A stretch of 64,000 bases of DNA, taken from assembly GCF_020532805.1 (NCBI RefSeq), contig NZ_MQTQ01000008.1, forward strand, positions 1 through 64,000, in the 5' to 3' direction. Shown one piece after another: positions 15,943 through 26,179 of this stretch (position 1 is its first letter; the number at the start of each line of letters is the position of its first letter). Source of the DNA: Arthrobacter sp. SO5. GTDB lineage: Bacteria > Actinomycetota > Actinomycetes > Actinomycetales > Micrococcaceae. The notes below the pieces were generated by a model. It did no database searches. It was given only the letters and a program-made list of their open reading frames with translations, and was not told where the DNA came from. Both the position numbers and the translations under genes were made by a program.

Positions 15943-18900
15943 TTAGAGCTCCGATGCGGGGACGCCGACGCCGAGGATGATCGGCTCGTTCGCGGCCGGC
16001 TTCACCGCTGCCGGCGCGGCGGGGGCCTTCGCCTCGTGCACCGCACCGGCGGCCGGCGACGCTGACGCGCGCTGTTCGGTTGCCTCGCGGTGTTCGACGG
16101 CGGTCGCGTTAGCCGCCCCCTGGGCGCGGCTGGCACTGCGGTTGCGGCGTCCGCGGCGGCCCCGCGACGTGCCGGCCTCGGTGTCAGCCTCGGTCTGCGA
16201 ACCCGGGCCCTGGGCACGGCCCGGTCCGGTCCCGCCGGTACGGGCGGGTGCCGCCGAGGAGGCCCTGGCAGCCTTGGCCGTCGGAGCCTGCGCTGCCTGC
16301 GTCCGGTCTGGTGCCGAGGCTTCAGCGGCGGGCCTGACGTCCTCGGTGTCACCGAGCTGGGCGAAAGCCTCGGTCAGGAGGTCCAGGGTCAGGGCAGGAG
16401 CGGGAGACTCATCGGCGTGCTCGACGAACGGCAGGGCAACCTGCTCGCCACCGAAGGTCAGCACCGCAGCAGGACGCCCGGCTGCCTCCTCCGTCGCGGC
16501 AAACTGTGCCACGGCGTCGACGGCGGCCTGGCGCGCCTCGGCGTCGGCCGCCGTGGCAGTTTCCCCGTCGTGCAGGTGGGCAGCATGCGCCGCGGCGGCG
16601 ATGTTTGCCAGAGCGGCGCGGGCGGCGTCGGCCTTGGCGTGGCGTTCGGCCTCGGTGGGCTCGGCGTGGGCGGGGGCCGTCGTCGACGGTACCGACTCCT
16701 GGCCCTGGCCTCCCCTGCCGCGGCGGCGGCTCTTGCGCTCGGTCCGGGCAGCCGGTGCGGCCTCGGCGCGCGGCACGTAGTGCTCGGCCGCGACGGTGTT
16801 GGCCCGGCGGTGCTCCACGGGCTCGTCATGGGTGACGATTCCGCGGCCGGCACACGCTTCGCACTGCTCGCCGAAGACTTCCAGGAGCCCGGTACCCATC
16901 CGCTTGCGCGTCATCTGCACGAGCCCCAGCGAGGTCACCTCAGCCACCTGGTGCTTGGTCCGGTCCCGGCCCAGGCACTCCACCATGCGGCGCAGCACGA
17001 GGTCGCGGTTGGATTCGAGCACCATGTCGATGAAGTCGATCACGATGATGCCGCCGATGTCCCGGAGCCGGAGCTGCCGAACCACTTCCTCGGCCGCTTC
17101 CAGGTTGTTCTTGGTGACGGTTTCCTCGAGGTTGCCGCCGCTGCCGGTGAATTTGCCGGTGTTGACATCCACCACGGTCATGGCCTCGGTGCGGTCAATC
17201 ACGAGGGAGCCGCCGGAGGGCAGGAAGACCTTGCGGTCCAGCGCCTTGTGAATCTGCTCGTCGATCCGCCAGGACGCGAAGATGTCAGTGTCCTTGGTCC
17301 ACTTCTCCAGCCGGCCCACGAGGTCCGGAGCCACGTAGGTGACGTAGGCCTCGATGGTGTCCCAGGCTTCCTCGCCGGAGACGATCAGCTTGGAGAAGTC
17401 CTCGTTGAAGACGTCACGGACCACCTTGATGGTCAGGTCAGGCTCGCCGTAGAGCAGCTCGGGGGCAAGAAGCTTGCTCGAGGTCGATTGGCTCTCGATG
17501 CCTTCCCACTGGGCGCGCAGGCGGTTGATGTCGTGCGTGAGCTCTTCCTCGGACGCACCTTCGGCCGCGGTGCGGACGATCACGCCGGCGTCTTCCGGCA
17601 GGCGGTCCTTGAGGATCCGCTTGAGGCGGTTGCGTTCGACGTCGGGCAGCTTCCGGGAAATGCCGGTCATGGAACCACCGGGCACGTACACGAGGTAACG
17701 GCCGGGCAGCGAGATCTGGCTCGTGAGGCGCGCGCCCTTGTGGCCCACCGGGTCCTTCGTGACCTGGACCAGGACGGAGTCGCCGGACTTCAGCGCGTTC
17801 TCGATCCGGCGCTGCTTGCCTTCGAGGTTGACCGATTCCCAGTTCACTTCACCGGCGTACAGCACGGCGTTGCGGCCGCGCCCGATGTCAACGAAGGCGG
17901 CTTCCATCGAGGGCAGCACGTTCTGGACCTTGCCCAGGTAGACGTTGCCGATCAGGGAGTCCTGCTGGGTCTTGGAGACGAAGTGCTCGGCCAGGACGCC
18001 GTCTTCGAGGACGCCGATCTGGATTCTGTCATCGCGCTGGCGGACGATCATCTGCCGGTCCACGGACTCCCGTCGGGCCAGGAACTCGGCCTCGGTGATC
18101 ACCGTGCGGCGGCGGCCGGTGTCGCGGGACTCGCGGCGGCGCTGCTTCTTGGCCTCGAGGCGGGTGGAGCCCTTGAGGGACGTGACCCGGTTGTTGACCG
18201 GCGCCTCAGTGGCGGCACGCGGTGCGCGGACGCGGGTCACCGTGTTGGGCGGGTCGTCGTCGCCCCCGCCGGTCAGCTCCAGGTCCTGTTCACCACGACG
18301 GCGGCGGCGGCGGCGGCGCGAGGTCACGCCGTCCTCGAGCTCGCCCTCGGAGCCGTCGTCGGTTTCCTCGCCGGACTCGTCGGTTACGCCATCAGCGCCG
18401 GGCTCAGTGTCGGCTCCGCGGCTGCTGCGTCCGCGGCGTCCACGGCTGCGGCGCCTGCGGCGGTTGCCGGCGTCGTCGCCGTCGGCCTCTTCGTCTTCTT
18501 CGTCTTCGGCCTCTACCGGCACAGCGGCGGCCGGAACCGGGCGCGCGACGGCGGTCAGGTCGGGGGCCTGGAAAATCATCGACGCGACGGCTCCCGGCTC
18601 AAGGAAGAGCGAGGAAGCTGCGGCGGCCGCCTGGCCGCCCGTTTCTGCGCCGGTTTCTGCGGCGGAAGCCTGGCCGCCGGTTTCTGCGGCGGGGGCGTCG
18701 GCGGGTTCCGCCGGGGCCTCGGCGGGAGCCTCGAGTGCCCCGGCTTCCGGGGTCGCCGGTGCCGGTTCGGCCGCCGGGGCCGCGGCCTTGGCGCGGCTGG
18801 CGCGACGCCGGACGGGCTTCTCGGCCGGGGCTTGGACTGCGGGGAGGTCAACCGCTGCCGTTTCGGCTGCTGCTTGTTCGGCAACTGGCGCCTCGACTAT

Positions 18901-19230
18901 CCCCTCGGCGACGGCCCGGGAGGGTTCGGCCGCGGAGGGTTCGGCCGGTTCGGCGACCTTGCGGGACCGGGTGCGGCGGGCAGGTGCCTTGGCCTTCGCC
19001 TCGGGGGCGGGCTCGGCGGCCGGCTCCGCGGCGAAAGCGGCCTGCGCGGCTTCTGCTTCTGCCTCGGCCGGGAGTCCGGCCGCGGCGGTGGGTGTCTTGG
19101 GAAGCGCCTTGCGTCGGGTCCTTACGGGCCTCTTGGGCGGAGTGGCAGCCGCCGCGGCTTCCGCTGTTTCTACTGTCTCTCCAGCAACGATCGGTGCTTC
19201 GTTGCCGGCTACTACCTGGTCATTATCCAT
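15943..19230 (-). CDS. rne: ribonuclease E/G family endoribonuclease
   Basis: This is a single-strand-specific endoribonuclease for mRNA decay and rRNA processing. The catalytic core spans roughly residues 375-860. It contains the S1-domain segment with GNVYLGKVQNVLPSMEAAFVDIG, the magnesium-site region VVDVNTGKFTGSG, and GGIIVIDFIDM. The zinc-link CEAC pair is near residue 789. Both flanks are long, low-complexity arms: an N-terminal acidic/Ala-Pro-rich arm of about 350 residues with Arg-rich clusters ([16 protein letters not shown]), and a C-terminal Ala-rich arm with RRGRRNR. The 1095-aa length matches large actinobacterial RNase E proteins. The start is the ATG at 19228-19230. Confidence 0.94.
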   Translation of the reverse strand: MDNDQVVAGNEAPIVAGETVETAEAAAAATPPKRPVRTRRKALPKTPTAAAGLPAEAEAEAAQAAFAAEPAAEPAPEAKAKAPARRTRSRKVAEPAEPSAAEPSRAVAEGIVEAPVAEQAAAETAAVDLPAVQAPAEKPVRRRASRAKAAAPAAEPAPATPEAGALEAPAEAPAEPADAPAAETGGQASAAETGAETGGQAAAAASSLFLEPGAVASMIFQAPDLTAVARPVPAAAVPVEAEDEEDEEADGDDAGNRRRRRSRGRRGRSSRGADTEPGADGVTDESGEETDDGSEGELEDGVTSRRRRRRRRGEQDLELTGGGDDDPPNTVTRVRAPRAATEAPVNNRVTSLKGSTRLEAKKQRRRESRDTGRRRTVITEAEFLARRESVDRQMIVRQRDDRIQIGVLEDGVLAEHFVSKTQQDSLIGNVYLGKVQNVLPSMEAAFVDIGRGRNAVLYAGEVNWESVNLEGKQRRIENALKSGDSVLVQVTKDPVGHKGARLTSQISLPGRYLVYVPGGSMTGISRKLPDVERNRLKRILKDRLPEDAGVIVRTAAEGASEEELTHDINRLRAQWEGIESQSTSSKLLAPELLYGEPDLTIKVVRDVFNEDFSKLIVSGEEAWDTIEAYVTYVAPDLVGRLEKWTKDTDIFASWRIDEQIHKALDRKVFLPSGGSLVIDRTEAMTVVDVNTGKFTGSGGNLEETVTKNNLEAAEEVVRQLRLRDIGGIIVIDFIDMVLESNRDLVLRRMVECLGRDRTKHQVAEVTSLGLVQMTRKRMGTGLLEVFGEQCEACAGRGIVTHDEPVEHRRANTVAAEHYVPRAEAAPAARTERKSRRRGRGGQGQESVPSTTAPAHAEPTEAERHAKADAARAALANIAAAAHAAHLHDGETATAADAEARQAAVDAVAQFAATEEAAGRPAAVLTFGGEQVALPFVEHADESPAPALTLDLLTEAFAQLGDTEDVRPAAEASAPDRTQAAQAPTAKAARASSAAPARTGGTGPGRAQGPGSQTEADTEAGTSRGRRGRRNRSASRAQGAANATAVEHREATEQRASASPAAGAVHEAKAPAAPAAVKPAANEPIILGVGVPASEL

Positions 19231-19703
19231 ATGTGGCCACGCTCCTGCCCCTGGCCTGCCGCCACATCCGGCACCCGTCGGGGCAATTATTTGTCAACAC
19301 CCGCAGGCATTGACAGAAGTCAATTGGATACCCTCAGGTTCGCACCGGCAGTGGGGTGCGGCAGCCCTGGAGGGCCGGCGGAATTGTCCTGAAACCCGTT
19401 GCTCTACACGTCACAACCAGGTGCCGTCCAATGGCATTGCGGGATAGCCGGGATCAGAGGATCCGTGGCTCCCTGCTCATCATTGGCGGTCTTGGGAACA
19501 AAGTCGCCGGACCGGAATCCGGATGTGGATCGGGTTCCAGCCATGTTCATTGTCTCACAGGACCCGCCAAAGCAGTCGGAGGCAGCGCGCAGGCACCGCA
19601 CCGTCCGGCCGCACCCGGGCAGCCGGTGCCCCCTCCCGGACTTCCACCAGCGTGCGGCGATACAATCGGAGCAGTTGCACCCGACGCAAAGGACTGTCCA
19701 TCC
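19231..19703. other. divergent intergenic region between rne and the VKOR gene
   Basis: This gap of about 470 bases must hold promoters for both flanking genes. The only coding candidate is a weak minus-strand frame (19404-19550, 48 codons, beginning MNMAGTRSTSGFRSGDF). It contains one GFRSGD motif and two cysteines but no recognisable family. I do not count it as a gene. Confidence 0.4.
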
Positions 19704-20375
19704 ATGCCCAGCATCTCCAGTGCCACCGACGGAACGCCCACCCGGCAGGGGTCACCGGCCCCGTCCGCGGCAGAGCAGCACGTTCCTCCCATGACCCGTG
19801 ACCGGCCGTTCGCGTGGCTCCTGCTGATCACCGGCGTCGTCGGCTGGCTTGCCGCCGGGGCCCTGGTGCTGGAGAAACTCGAGGTCCTCAAGGATCCCAG
19901 CCACGTCACCGTCTGCGACGTCAACCCGTGGATCTCCTGCGGACAAGTCATGCAGACCTGGCAGAGTTCGCTCTTCGGCTTCCCCAACATGTTCATCGGC
20001 ATCGTGGCGTTCGCCGTCGTCATCACCACCGGCATGGGCATGCTGGCCGGCGCAACGTTCGCCCGCTGGTACTGGCTGGGGCTGCAGGCCGGCGTGACCC
20101 TCGGCTTCGCCTTTGTGGTGTGGCTCTGGTCCCAGGCCCTCTACTCCATCCACATCCTGTGCCCGTTCTGCATGGTCGTGTGGGCGGCGATGATCCCGCT
20201 GTTTGTCTGGGTGAGTGTCCGCAATGTGTCCCGGGGCGTGATCCGGCTCCCGGCCGGCGCCGCCCGCATCGTGGGCGATTCGGGTTGGATCATCACGGCC
20301 CTGCTCTACGTGACCGTGATCGCCACGATCTTCTTCGCGTTCATCCAGGTCTTCATCGGGACCTCGGGATACTAG
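19704..20375 (+). CDS. vitamin K epoxide reductase (VKOR) family membrane oxidoreductase
   Basis: Bacterial VKOR homologues replace DsbB: they reoxidise a periplasmic DsbA-type protein and pass electrons to quinone. Four to five hydrophobic helices are visible. The loop cysteines C71 and C79 lie in VCDVNPWISCG, with the family Ser/Asn nearby, and the active-site C153-P-F-C156 lies at the end of the third helix. I use the ATG at 19704 (223 aa); the ATG at 19791 would also keep the whole core. There is no fused thioredoxin domain and no DsbA gene next to it. It converges with ndk across a large palindrome. Confidence 0.9.
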   Translation: MPSISSATDGTPTRQGSPAPSAAEQHVPPMTRDRPFAWLLLITGVVGWLAAGALVLEKLEVLKDPSHVTVCDVNPWISCGQVMQTWQSSLFGFPNMFIGIVAFAVVITTGMGMLAGATFARWYWLGLQAGVTLGFAFVVWLWSQALYSIHILCPFCMVVWAAMIPLFVWVSVRNVSRGVIRLPAGAARIVGDSGWIITALLYVTVIATIFFAFIQVFIGTSGY

Positions 20376-20413
20376 CTCGGGATACTAGCCCTACGGACCC
20401 CGTTATAACGCCG

Positions 20414-20470
20414 CGAGGTGACAGTTAAGGCCAATGTTCCTCGCGGACATTGGCCTTAACTGTCACCTCG
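20414..20470. terminator. perfect 24-bp inverted repeat between convergent genes
   Basis: Arm 20414-20437 (CGAGGTGACAGTTAAGGCCA and four more bases) is the exact reverse complement of 20447-20470, with a 9-nt loop. It lies between the VKOR gene and ndk, which converge, so a bidirectional terminator is the natural reading. There is no T-run on either side, and the length is unusual. A dispersed palindromic repeat is an alternative. Confidence 0.7.
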
Positions 20471-20492
20471 GTGGTTGTGGGTCAGGAAATTC

Positions 20493-20906
20493 CTAGAACC
20501 AGATCTTGATCTCACGCTCGGCGGATTCCACCGAGTCCGAGCCGTGCACCAGGTTCTGCTGGACCTTCAGGCCCCAGTCACGGCCGAGGTCGCCGCGGAT
20601 GGTGCCGGGCGCCGCCGTCGTCGGATCCGTGGTGCCGGCGAGCGAGCGGAATCCCTCGATCACGCGGTGGCCCTCGAAGATCGCCGCCACAACGGGACCG
20701 CTGAGCATAAACTCGACGAGCGGCTCGTAGAAGGGCTTGCCGACGTGCTCCTCGTAGTGCTGCTCCAGCAGTTCCCGGCTTGCGTCGACCTTCTTGAGCT
20801 CGGCCAGGGTGTAGCCCTTGGCTTCGATCCGGGCGATGATGCCGCCGGTCAGGTTGCGGGTAACACCGTCGGGCTTAATCAGGACTAGGGTGCGCTCAAT
20901 GCTCAC
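20493..20906 (-). CDS. ndk: nucleoside diphosphate kinase
   Basis: Ndk transfers the terminal phosphate between nucleoside triphosphates and diphosphates through a phosphohistidine. The 137-residue protein has the start [16 protein letters not shown], the Kpn-loop region and the active-site NLVHGSDS with His near 121, followed by [10 protein letters not shown]. The start is the GTG at 20904-20906. It is last in the ileS-folC-DUF4233-ndk series, an order common in Actinobacteria. Confidence 0.97.
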   Translation of the reverse strand: MSIERTLVLIKPDGVTRNLTGGIIARIEAKGYTLAELKKVDASRELLEQHYEEHVGKPFYEPLVEFMLSGPVVAAIFEGHRVIEGFRSLAGTTDPTTAAPGTIRGDLGRDWGLKVQQNLVHGSDSVESAEREIKIWF

Positions 20907-20945
20907 AGCTGCTCCAATGTTCTTGGGGTGGGGTTTGGCATAAGT

Positions 20946-21389
20946 CTAGTTGGTTTGGCCTTTGGGATGGGCCGCATCCCAGGCTGCCTGCTCGCGTTCG
21001 CGCTGCGCCGACTCCCGGTCGATCCGGATGCCGGTCCGGATGCCGTACCACCACGCAATGGCGAAGAGGAGGCCCACCACGTACATGGCGGGCTCGAAGA
21101 TGCCGGTCAGGATCAGCACAATCTGCAGGATCCAGCCCAGGGCCACTCCCCACGGTTTGGTCAGCACCGCGCACGTGAAGGCGTACACGAGGCACAGGCC
21201 GATCCCTACCGAGAAGATCAGTGCTGGCGGGAATTCGTCCCTGCGCAGCCCGAACACGGTGAGGGTGCCGAAAAGGATCACGAATGCTTCGAGCAGCAGC
21301 ACGGTTGAGGCGAACATGACCTTCGTGGAGCGGCGTTTCTTGGGCATGCCCGGGCGCCATTCGCGCTGGGCCTTGGTGAGTTTCGCCAT
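20946..21389 (-). CDS. DUF4233 membrane protein
   Basis: The protein is 147 residues long. A basic N-terminus (RPGMPKKRRSTKVMFAS) precedes four hydrophobic segments near 25-46, 52-74, 78-97 and 98-113. The segment containing LEAFVILFGTL and the TKPWGVALGWILQ stretch are the recognisable part of the DUF4233 family. It starts 3 bases after the folC stop and precedes ndk, which is the usual actinobacterial setting. Function is not established. Position suggests co-expression with folate polyglutamylation, but that is only context. Confidence 0.82.
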   Translation of the reverse strand: MAKLTKAQREWRPGMPKKRRSTKVMFASTVLLLEAFVILFGTLTVFGLRRDEFPPALIFSVGIGLCLVYAFTCAVLTKPWGVALGWILQIVLILTGIFEPAMYVVGLLFAIAWWYGIRTGIRIDRESAQREREQAAWDAAHPKGQTN

Positions 21390-21392
21390 GGT

Positions 21393-22751
21393 CTACGCGT
21401 CCGCCTTTCCGAGCAGGATCCGGGCTTCCGCGACGAGGGTGATGGAGCCGGTGACCAGGACGCCGCCGGCGAGGTCATCGTTGTCTTCGGCGCGTTCCAC
21501 GGCCCATTCGAGGGCGTCGTCGAGTTTGCCGGCCACGTGGATGTTGTCCTCACCAAAGCCCAGGTCAACGGCGAGCTCCGCGAGGTCCTCTGCCGGGACG
21601 GCGCGCGGCGAGTTGGACTGCGTGAAGCAGTACTCGGCGGCGAGCTCGCCCAGGGATTCCTTGAGCTGGCGGAGGATCTCCTCGGCATCCTTTTCGCGCA
21701 GGACACCCACCACCACCACAAGTTTGCTGAAGCTGAAGGCCTCGTGGATGGCCTCGGCGGAGACCCTGATGCCCTCGGGGTTGTGGGCGGCGTCGACAAT
21801 AATGGTGGGCGCGGTGCGGACCACCTCCAGGCGGCCCGGTGACGTGACGGAGGCGAAGGCTTCCTGCAGGATGCCGGCGTCGAGCGGCTTTTCCCCGCCG
21901 AAGAACGCCTCCAGGGCAGCGATCGCGACGGCGGCGTTCTCGGCCTGGTGCGCGCCGTGCAGCGGCACCAGCAGGTCCTCGTAGCGGCCGGCGATCCCCT
22001 GGATGCTCACCATCTGGCCGCCGACGGCGACCGTCCGGGATTCGACGCCGAACTCCACTCCCTCGAACCGGAACGGGACGTTCGTTTCCTTGGCCTTCTC
22101 CAGCAGCACCTGGGCGGCGTCGCGGGGCTGCTCGGCGCTGACCAGGAAGCCGCCGGGCTTGATGATGCCGGCCTTTTCGTGGGCGATGTCCTCGGTGGTG
22201 TCCCCGAGCAGGTCCGTGTGGTCCAAGGAGATGGGGGTGACCACGAAGACCTGCCCGTCGCCGACGTTGGTCGCGTCGGTGATGCCGCCCAGGCCCACTT
22301 CGATGACGGCGACGTTGACCGGCTGGTCGGCGAAGACGGCAAAGCCGAGAATGGTGAGGCACTCGAAGTAGGTCAGCCGCGGCTGGCCCTCGGCCTCGAG
22401 TTCGCCGTCCACAATGGCAAGGTACGGGCGGATCTCATCCCAGATCCGGACGAAGGTCTCGTCGGACACCGGCTCGCCGTCGATGCTGATCCGCTCGGTC
22501 ACCTTGGACAGGTGCGGGCTGGTGTACCGTCCGGTGCTCAGCCCGTGGGCGCGCAGTCCGGCCTCGATCATGCGGGCCGTGGACGTCTTGCCGTTGGTAC
22601 CGGTGACGTGGATGATCGGGAAGGCCTTGTTCGGCTCCCCCAGGATGTCCATCGCCCGGTGCAGCGGGGCGAGGCGGGGCTCCATCTTGTTTTCCGGCGC
22701 CCGGCCCAGCAGTTCGGCGTAGACGCTTTCTACGGAGAATTCGTCGGTCAT
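21393..22751 (-). CDS. folC: folylpolyglutamate synthase / dihydrofolate synthase
   Basis: FolC adds glutamate to dihydropteroate and to reduced folates using ATP. The P-loop HVTGTNGKTSTARMI is near residues 48-62. The Mur-ligase-like central domain contains VGLGGITDATN and ISLDHTDLLGDT, and the C-terminal domain has DAAHNPEG. Length (452 aa) is typical. The ATG at 22749-22751 follows ileS after only 3 bases, so both share the T-box-controlled transcript, although the T-box would act on ileS translation. Confidence 0.95.
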   Translation of the reverse strand: MTDEFSVESVYAELLGRAPENKMEPRLAPLHRAMDILGEPNKAFPIIHVTGTNGKTSTARMIEAGLRAHGLSTGRYTSPHLSKVTERISIDGEPVSDETFVRIWDEIRPYLAIVDGELEAEGQPRLTYFECLTILGFAVFADQPVNVAVIEVGLGGITDATNVGDGQVFVVTPISLDHTDLLGDTTEDIAHEKAGIIKPGGFLVSAEQPRDAAQVLLEKAKETNVPFRFEGVEFGVESRTVAVGGQMVSIQGIAGRYEDLLVPLHGAHQAENAAVAIAALEAFFGGEKPLDAGILQEAFASVTSPGRLEVVRTAPTIIVDAAHNPEGIRVSAEAIHEAFSFSKLVVVVGVLREKDAEEILRQLKESLGELAAEYCFTQSNSPRAVPAEDLAELAVDLGFGEDNIHVAGKLDDALEWAVERAEDNDDLAGGVLVTGSITLVAEARILLGKADA

Positions 22752-22754
22752 GGC

Positions 22755-25700
22755 TCAGGCCCCTACTTTCTCGACGGCGATGGTCAGCTGGGTGTCGCCA
22801 CCGTTGGAGGACAAGCCCAGTTCCACGGTCAGCGTTTCGGTGAGGACAAGGTTTTCGTGTGCCTTCACCGCATCGACTACATCCATGGTCGCCGTGACCG
22901 TCGTGCGGATCCGGTCGCTGACGTTGAGTCCGGCGTCCTTCCGGGCCTGCTGGATGGCGCGGACCATGTCGCGGGCGATGCCCTCGGCTTCGAGTTCAGG
23001 GGTGACCTCGGTGTTGAGCACCACGAACCCGCCGCCGGGCAGGACGGCTGCGGCGCGTGAACCCTCGCCCTCCGCGGCGTCGGCCACGACGGTCTCCAGG
23101 GTGTATTCCTGCGGTTCCAGCTCCAGGCCGCCCGCGGTGACCACTCCGGCATCGTCCACGGACCAGTCGCCGGATTTGGCGCCCTTGATGGCCTGCTGGA
23201 CGTTCTTGCCCAGGCGCGGACCCGCGGCCCGGGCGTTGACCACGAGCTTTTGTTCGATGCCGAACTCCGCCGGGGAGGCGCTCTCGGCGTCGAGCAGTCG
23301 GACGTTGCGCAGGTTCAGTTCATCGGCGACGACGCCGGCGAAGCCTTCCAGCGCGCCGGCGCCGGGTGCCACGACGGTGAGTTCCTGCAGCGGCAGGCGC
23401 ACCCGGAGGTTCGCGGCCTTGCGCAGCGAGGACCCGGTGGAGCAGATCTGCTGGATGCGTTCCATCGCCTCGACGAGTTCCGCGTTGGCCGGGAACTGCC
23501 CGGCATCCGGCCAGTCGGCCAGGTGCACGGAGCGGCCGCCGGTGAGGCCGCGCCAGATCTCCTCGGAGATGAGCGGCAGCAGCGGCGCGGCCACCCGGGT
23601 CACGGTCTCCAGCGCCGTGTAGAGCGCGTCGAAGGCGTCGGCGTTCTCGTCGAAGAAGCGCTGGCGGCTGCGCCGGACGTACCAGTTGGTGAGCATGTCC
23701 AGGTAGCTGCGCAGTTCATCGCACGCGCCGGAGATGTCGTAGCTGTCCAGTCTGTCGGTCATGGCGCGGACCAGGTCTCCGGTGTTGGCCATGAGGTACT
23801 GGTCCAGCGTGTCGGTGTAGCCGTCGCAGCGCAGCTTCGCGTCGTAGCCGGAGGCTTTGCCGTCAACGGCGCCCGCGGCGTTCGTGTAGAGCGTGAAGAA
23901 GCTGTACACGTTCCACAGCGGCAGGATGACCTGGCGGACGCCGTCGCGGATGCCCTGCTCGGTGACCACGAGGTTGCCGCCGCGCAGGATCGGGCTGGAC
24001 ATCAGGAACCAGCGCATCGCGTCGGAGCCGTCGCGGTCCAGGACCTCGGAGACGTCCGGGTAGTTCTGCAGGCTCTTGGACATCTTCTGCCCGTCCGAGC
24101 CCAGGACGATGCCGTGGCTGATGACGTTGCGGAAAGCCGGCCGGTCGAACAGCGCGGTGGAGAGGATGTGCAGCATGTAGAACCAGCCGCGGGTCTGGCC
24201 GATGTACTCGACGATGAAGTCCGCCGGGTTGTGCGTGTCGAACCATTCCTCGTTCTGGAACGGGTAGTGGACCTGGCCGTAGGGCATGGAGCCGGAGTCG
24301 AACCAGACATCCAGCACGTCCTCGACGCGGCGCATCACGGACTGGCCCTCTTCCGGGGTACGGGGGTCATCCGGGTTGGGGCGGGTGAGCTCGTCGATGA
24401 ACGGCCGGTGCAGGTCCACCTGGCCCTCGTTGTTCAGCGGCAGGCGGCCGAAGTCGGCGTCGATCTCGGCGAGCGAGCCGTAGACGTCGGTGCGCGGGTA
24501 GTCCGGGTCGCTGGACTGCCAGACCGGGATGGGGCTCCCCCAGTAGCGGTTCCGGCTGATGGACCAGTCGCGGGCGTTGGCGAGCCATTTGCCGAACTGG
24601 CCGTCCTTGACGTTGCCCGGGATCCAGTTGATCTCCTGGTTCAGCTCGGACATCCGGTCCTTGAACTTGGTGACCTCCACGTACCAGGAGGACACGGCGC
24701 GGTAGATGAGCGGGTTCCGGCAGCGCCAGCAGTGCGGGTAGCTGTGCTCGTAGCTGGCCTGGCGGACCAGGCGGCCGTGGGCGCGGAGCACCTGGGTGAT
24801 GGGCTTGTTGGCCTCGAAGACCTGGAGTCCGGCGATGCCGGCGAGGTCGCCGCGGCCAAAGAGCGGCAGGAACTTCGCGCCCTCGTCCACCGAGAGGACC
24901 ACGGGGATGCCGGCCTCTTCACAGACTTTCTGGTCATCTTCGCCGTAGGCGGGTGCCTGGTGGACGATTCCGGTGCCGTCGGTGGTGGTGACGTAGTCGG
25001 CCACGAGGAAGCGCCAGCCGTTCTCGGTGCCGTACTTTTCGGCGTCGGAGAAGTAGTCCCAGAGCGGCTCGTACGTCAGGCCTTCGAGCTCGGCGCCGGT
25101 GTGGCGGGAGGTGACGGCGGCATCGGCCGCGGCGGCGCCCTCGGCGCCGTCGCCGTAGCCGAGGTCCTTCGCGTAGGCGCCCAGGAGGTCCGCGGCGAGC
25201 AGGAAGCTGCCGGTGACGGGGGCTTCGGCCGCGGCGGCCTTGATCCCGTGCGGTCCGGCGGGGACGACCACGTAGGTGATGGCGGGCCCGACGGCGAGCG
25301 CCAGGTTGGTGGGCAGCGTCCAGGGGGTGGTGGTCCAGGCGAGCGCCTGCACCCCGGCGAGCTGCCGGGACAGCTCCGACTCCCCCGCCGTGATGGGGAA
25401 GGTGACCGTGACGGTCTGGTCCTGGCGGTTCTTGTAGACGTCGTCATCCATGCGGAGTTCATGGTTGGACAGCGGCGTCTCATCCTTCCAGCAGTACGGC
25501 AGTACGCGGTACCCGTTGTAGGTGAGGCCCTTCTCGTGCAGCTGCTTGAAGGCCCAGAGCACGGACTCCATGTACTCGACGTTGAGCGTCTTGTAATCGT
25601 TCTCGAAGTCCACCCAGCGGGCCTGGCGGGTGACGTAGCTCTTCCACTCGTCGGCATATTTCATGACGGAGGCCCGGCAGGCGTCGTTGAACTTGTCGAT

Positions 25701-26135
25701 GCCCATGGCTTCGATCTGGGTCTTGTCCGTCATGCCCAGCTGCTTCATGGCTTCCAGCTCGGCGGGCAGGCCGTGGGTGTCCCAGCCGAAGCGGCGCTCC
25801 ACGCGGCGGCCGCGCTGGGTCTGATAGCGGCCCACGAGGTCCTTGGCGTAGCCGGTCAGCAGGTGGCCGTAGTGCGGCAGGCCGTTGGCGAAGGGCGGGC
25901 CGTCGTAGAAGACGAATTCGTTGCTGCCGGGTTTTCCGCCGGGAAGATCGGAATCGCGCTGGTCGATGCTGGCCTGGAAGGTGCCGTCCTCTTCCCAGTA
26001 TTTGAGGATGCGCTCTTCGATTTCCGGGAACTTCACGGAGGCGGGTACGCCTGCGGCGTTGGAAGCAGCGCTGGAAGCAGACGTGCGGGCGCCTGCGCCG
26101 GAGGGAGCGGCGGAGGCCTTCGGGTAATAAGTCAT
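22755..26135 (-). CDS. ileS: isoleucyl-tRNA synthetase
   Basis: The enzyme charges tRNA-Ile. The catalytic Rossmann fold has the HIGH-type motif GLPHYGHLL near residue 80 and the KMSKS motif in [13 protein letters not shown] near residue 690. The CP1 editing domain lies between them, and an anticodon-binding domain fills the C-terminal part. At 1126 aa with HYGH it belongs to the longer, eukaryote-like type-2 IleS group usual in Actinobacteria. That group is often linked to low mupirocin sensitivity (family knowledge, not tested here). I use the ATG at 26133-26135, which starts MTYYPKAS; an upstream in-frame start at 26165 would reach toward the T-box. Expression is very likely controlled by the T-box leader. 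Confidence 0.96.
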   Translation of the reverse strand: MTYYPKASAAPSGAGARTSASSAASNAAGVPASVKFPEIEERILKYWEEDGTFQASIDQRDSDLPGGKPGSNEFVFYDGPPFANGLPHYGHLLTGYAKDLVGRYQTQRGRRVERRFGWDTHGLPAELEAMKQLGMTDKTQIEAMGIDKFNDACRASVMKYADEWKSYVTRQARWVDFENDYKTLNVEYMESVLWAFKQLHEKGLTYNGYRVLPYCWKDETPLSNHELRMDDDVYKNRQDQTVTVTFPITAGESELSRQLAGVQALAWTTTPWTLPTNLALAVGPAITYVVVPAGPHGIKAAAAEAPVTGSFLLAADLLGAYAKDLGYGDGAEGAAAADAAVTSRHTGAELEGLTYEPLWDYFSDAEKYGTENGWRFLVADYVTTTDGTGIVHQAPAYGEDDQKVCEEAGIPVVLSVDEGAKFLPLFGRGDLAGIAGLQVFEANKPITQVLRAHGRLVRQASYEHSYPHCWRCRNPLIYRAVSSWYVEVTKFKDRMSELNQEINWIPGNVKDGQFGKWLANARDWSISRNRYWGSPIPVWQSSDPDYPRTDVYGSLAEIDADFGRLPLNNEGQVDLHRPFIDELTRPNPDDPRTPEEGQSVMRRVEDVLDVWFDSGSMPYGQVHYPFQNEEWFDTHNPADFIVEYIGQTRGWFYMLHILSTALFDRPAFRNVISHGIVLGSDGQKMSKSLQNYPDVSEVLDRDGSDAMRWFLMSSPILRGGNLVVTEQGIRDGVRQVILPLWNVYSFFTLYTNAAGAVDGKASGYDAKLRCDGYTDTLDQYLMANTGDLVRAMTDRLDSYDISGACDELRSYLDMLTNWYVRRSRQRFFDENADAFDALYTALETVTRVAAPLLPLISEEIWRGLTGGRSVHLADWPDAGQFPANAELVEAMERIQQICSTGSSLRKAANLRVRLPLQELTVVAPGAGALEGFAGVVADELNLRNVRLLDAESASPAEFGIEQKLVVNARAAGPRLGKNVQQAIKGAKSGDWSVDDAGVVTAGGLELEPQEYTLETVVADAAEGEGSRAAAVLPGGGFVVLNTEVTPELEAEGIARDMVRAIQQARKDAGLNVSDRIRTTVTATMDVVDAVKAHENLVLTETLTVELGLSSNGGDTQLTIAVEKVGA

Positions 26136-26179
26136 CTCGACATCCTGGGTTGAGCTAGTGAACAAATGGATTCATTCAG

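Noticed and set aside
16090..19392. 1100-codon plus-strand open frame
   Set aside because: It lies antisense to rne. Its Gly/Arg-rich composition reflects the codon bias of the true gene, and it has no family motifs.
19404..19550. 48-codon minus-strand ORF beginning MNMAGTRSTSGFRSGDF
   Set aside because: It is plausible in composition but has no recognised family, no clear ribosome-binding site and no supporting context, so it was not called.
23250..26153. 967-codon plus-strand open frame opposite ileS
   Set aside because: It is a shadow of ileS in a high-GC genome; IleS carries the HIGH and KMSKS motifs.
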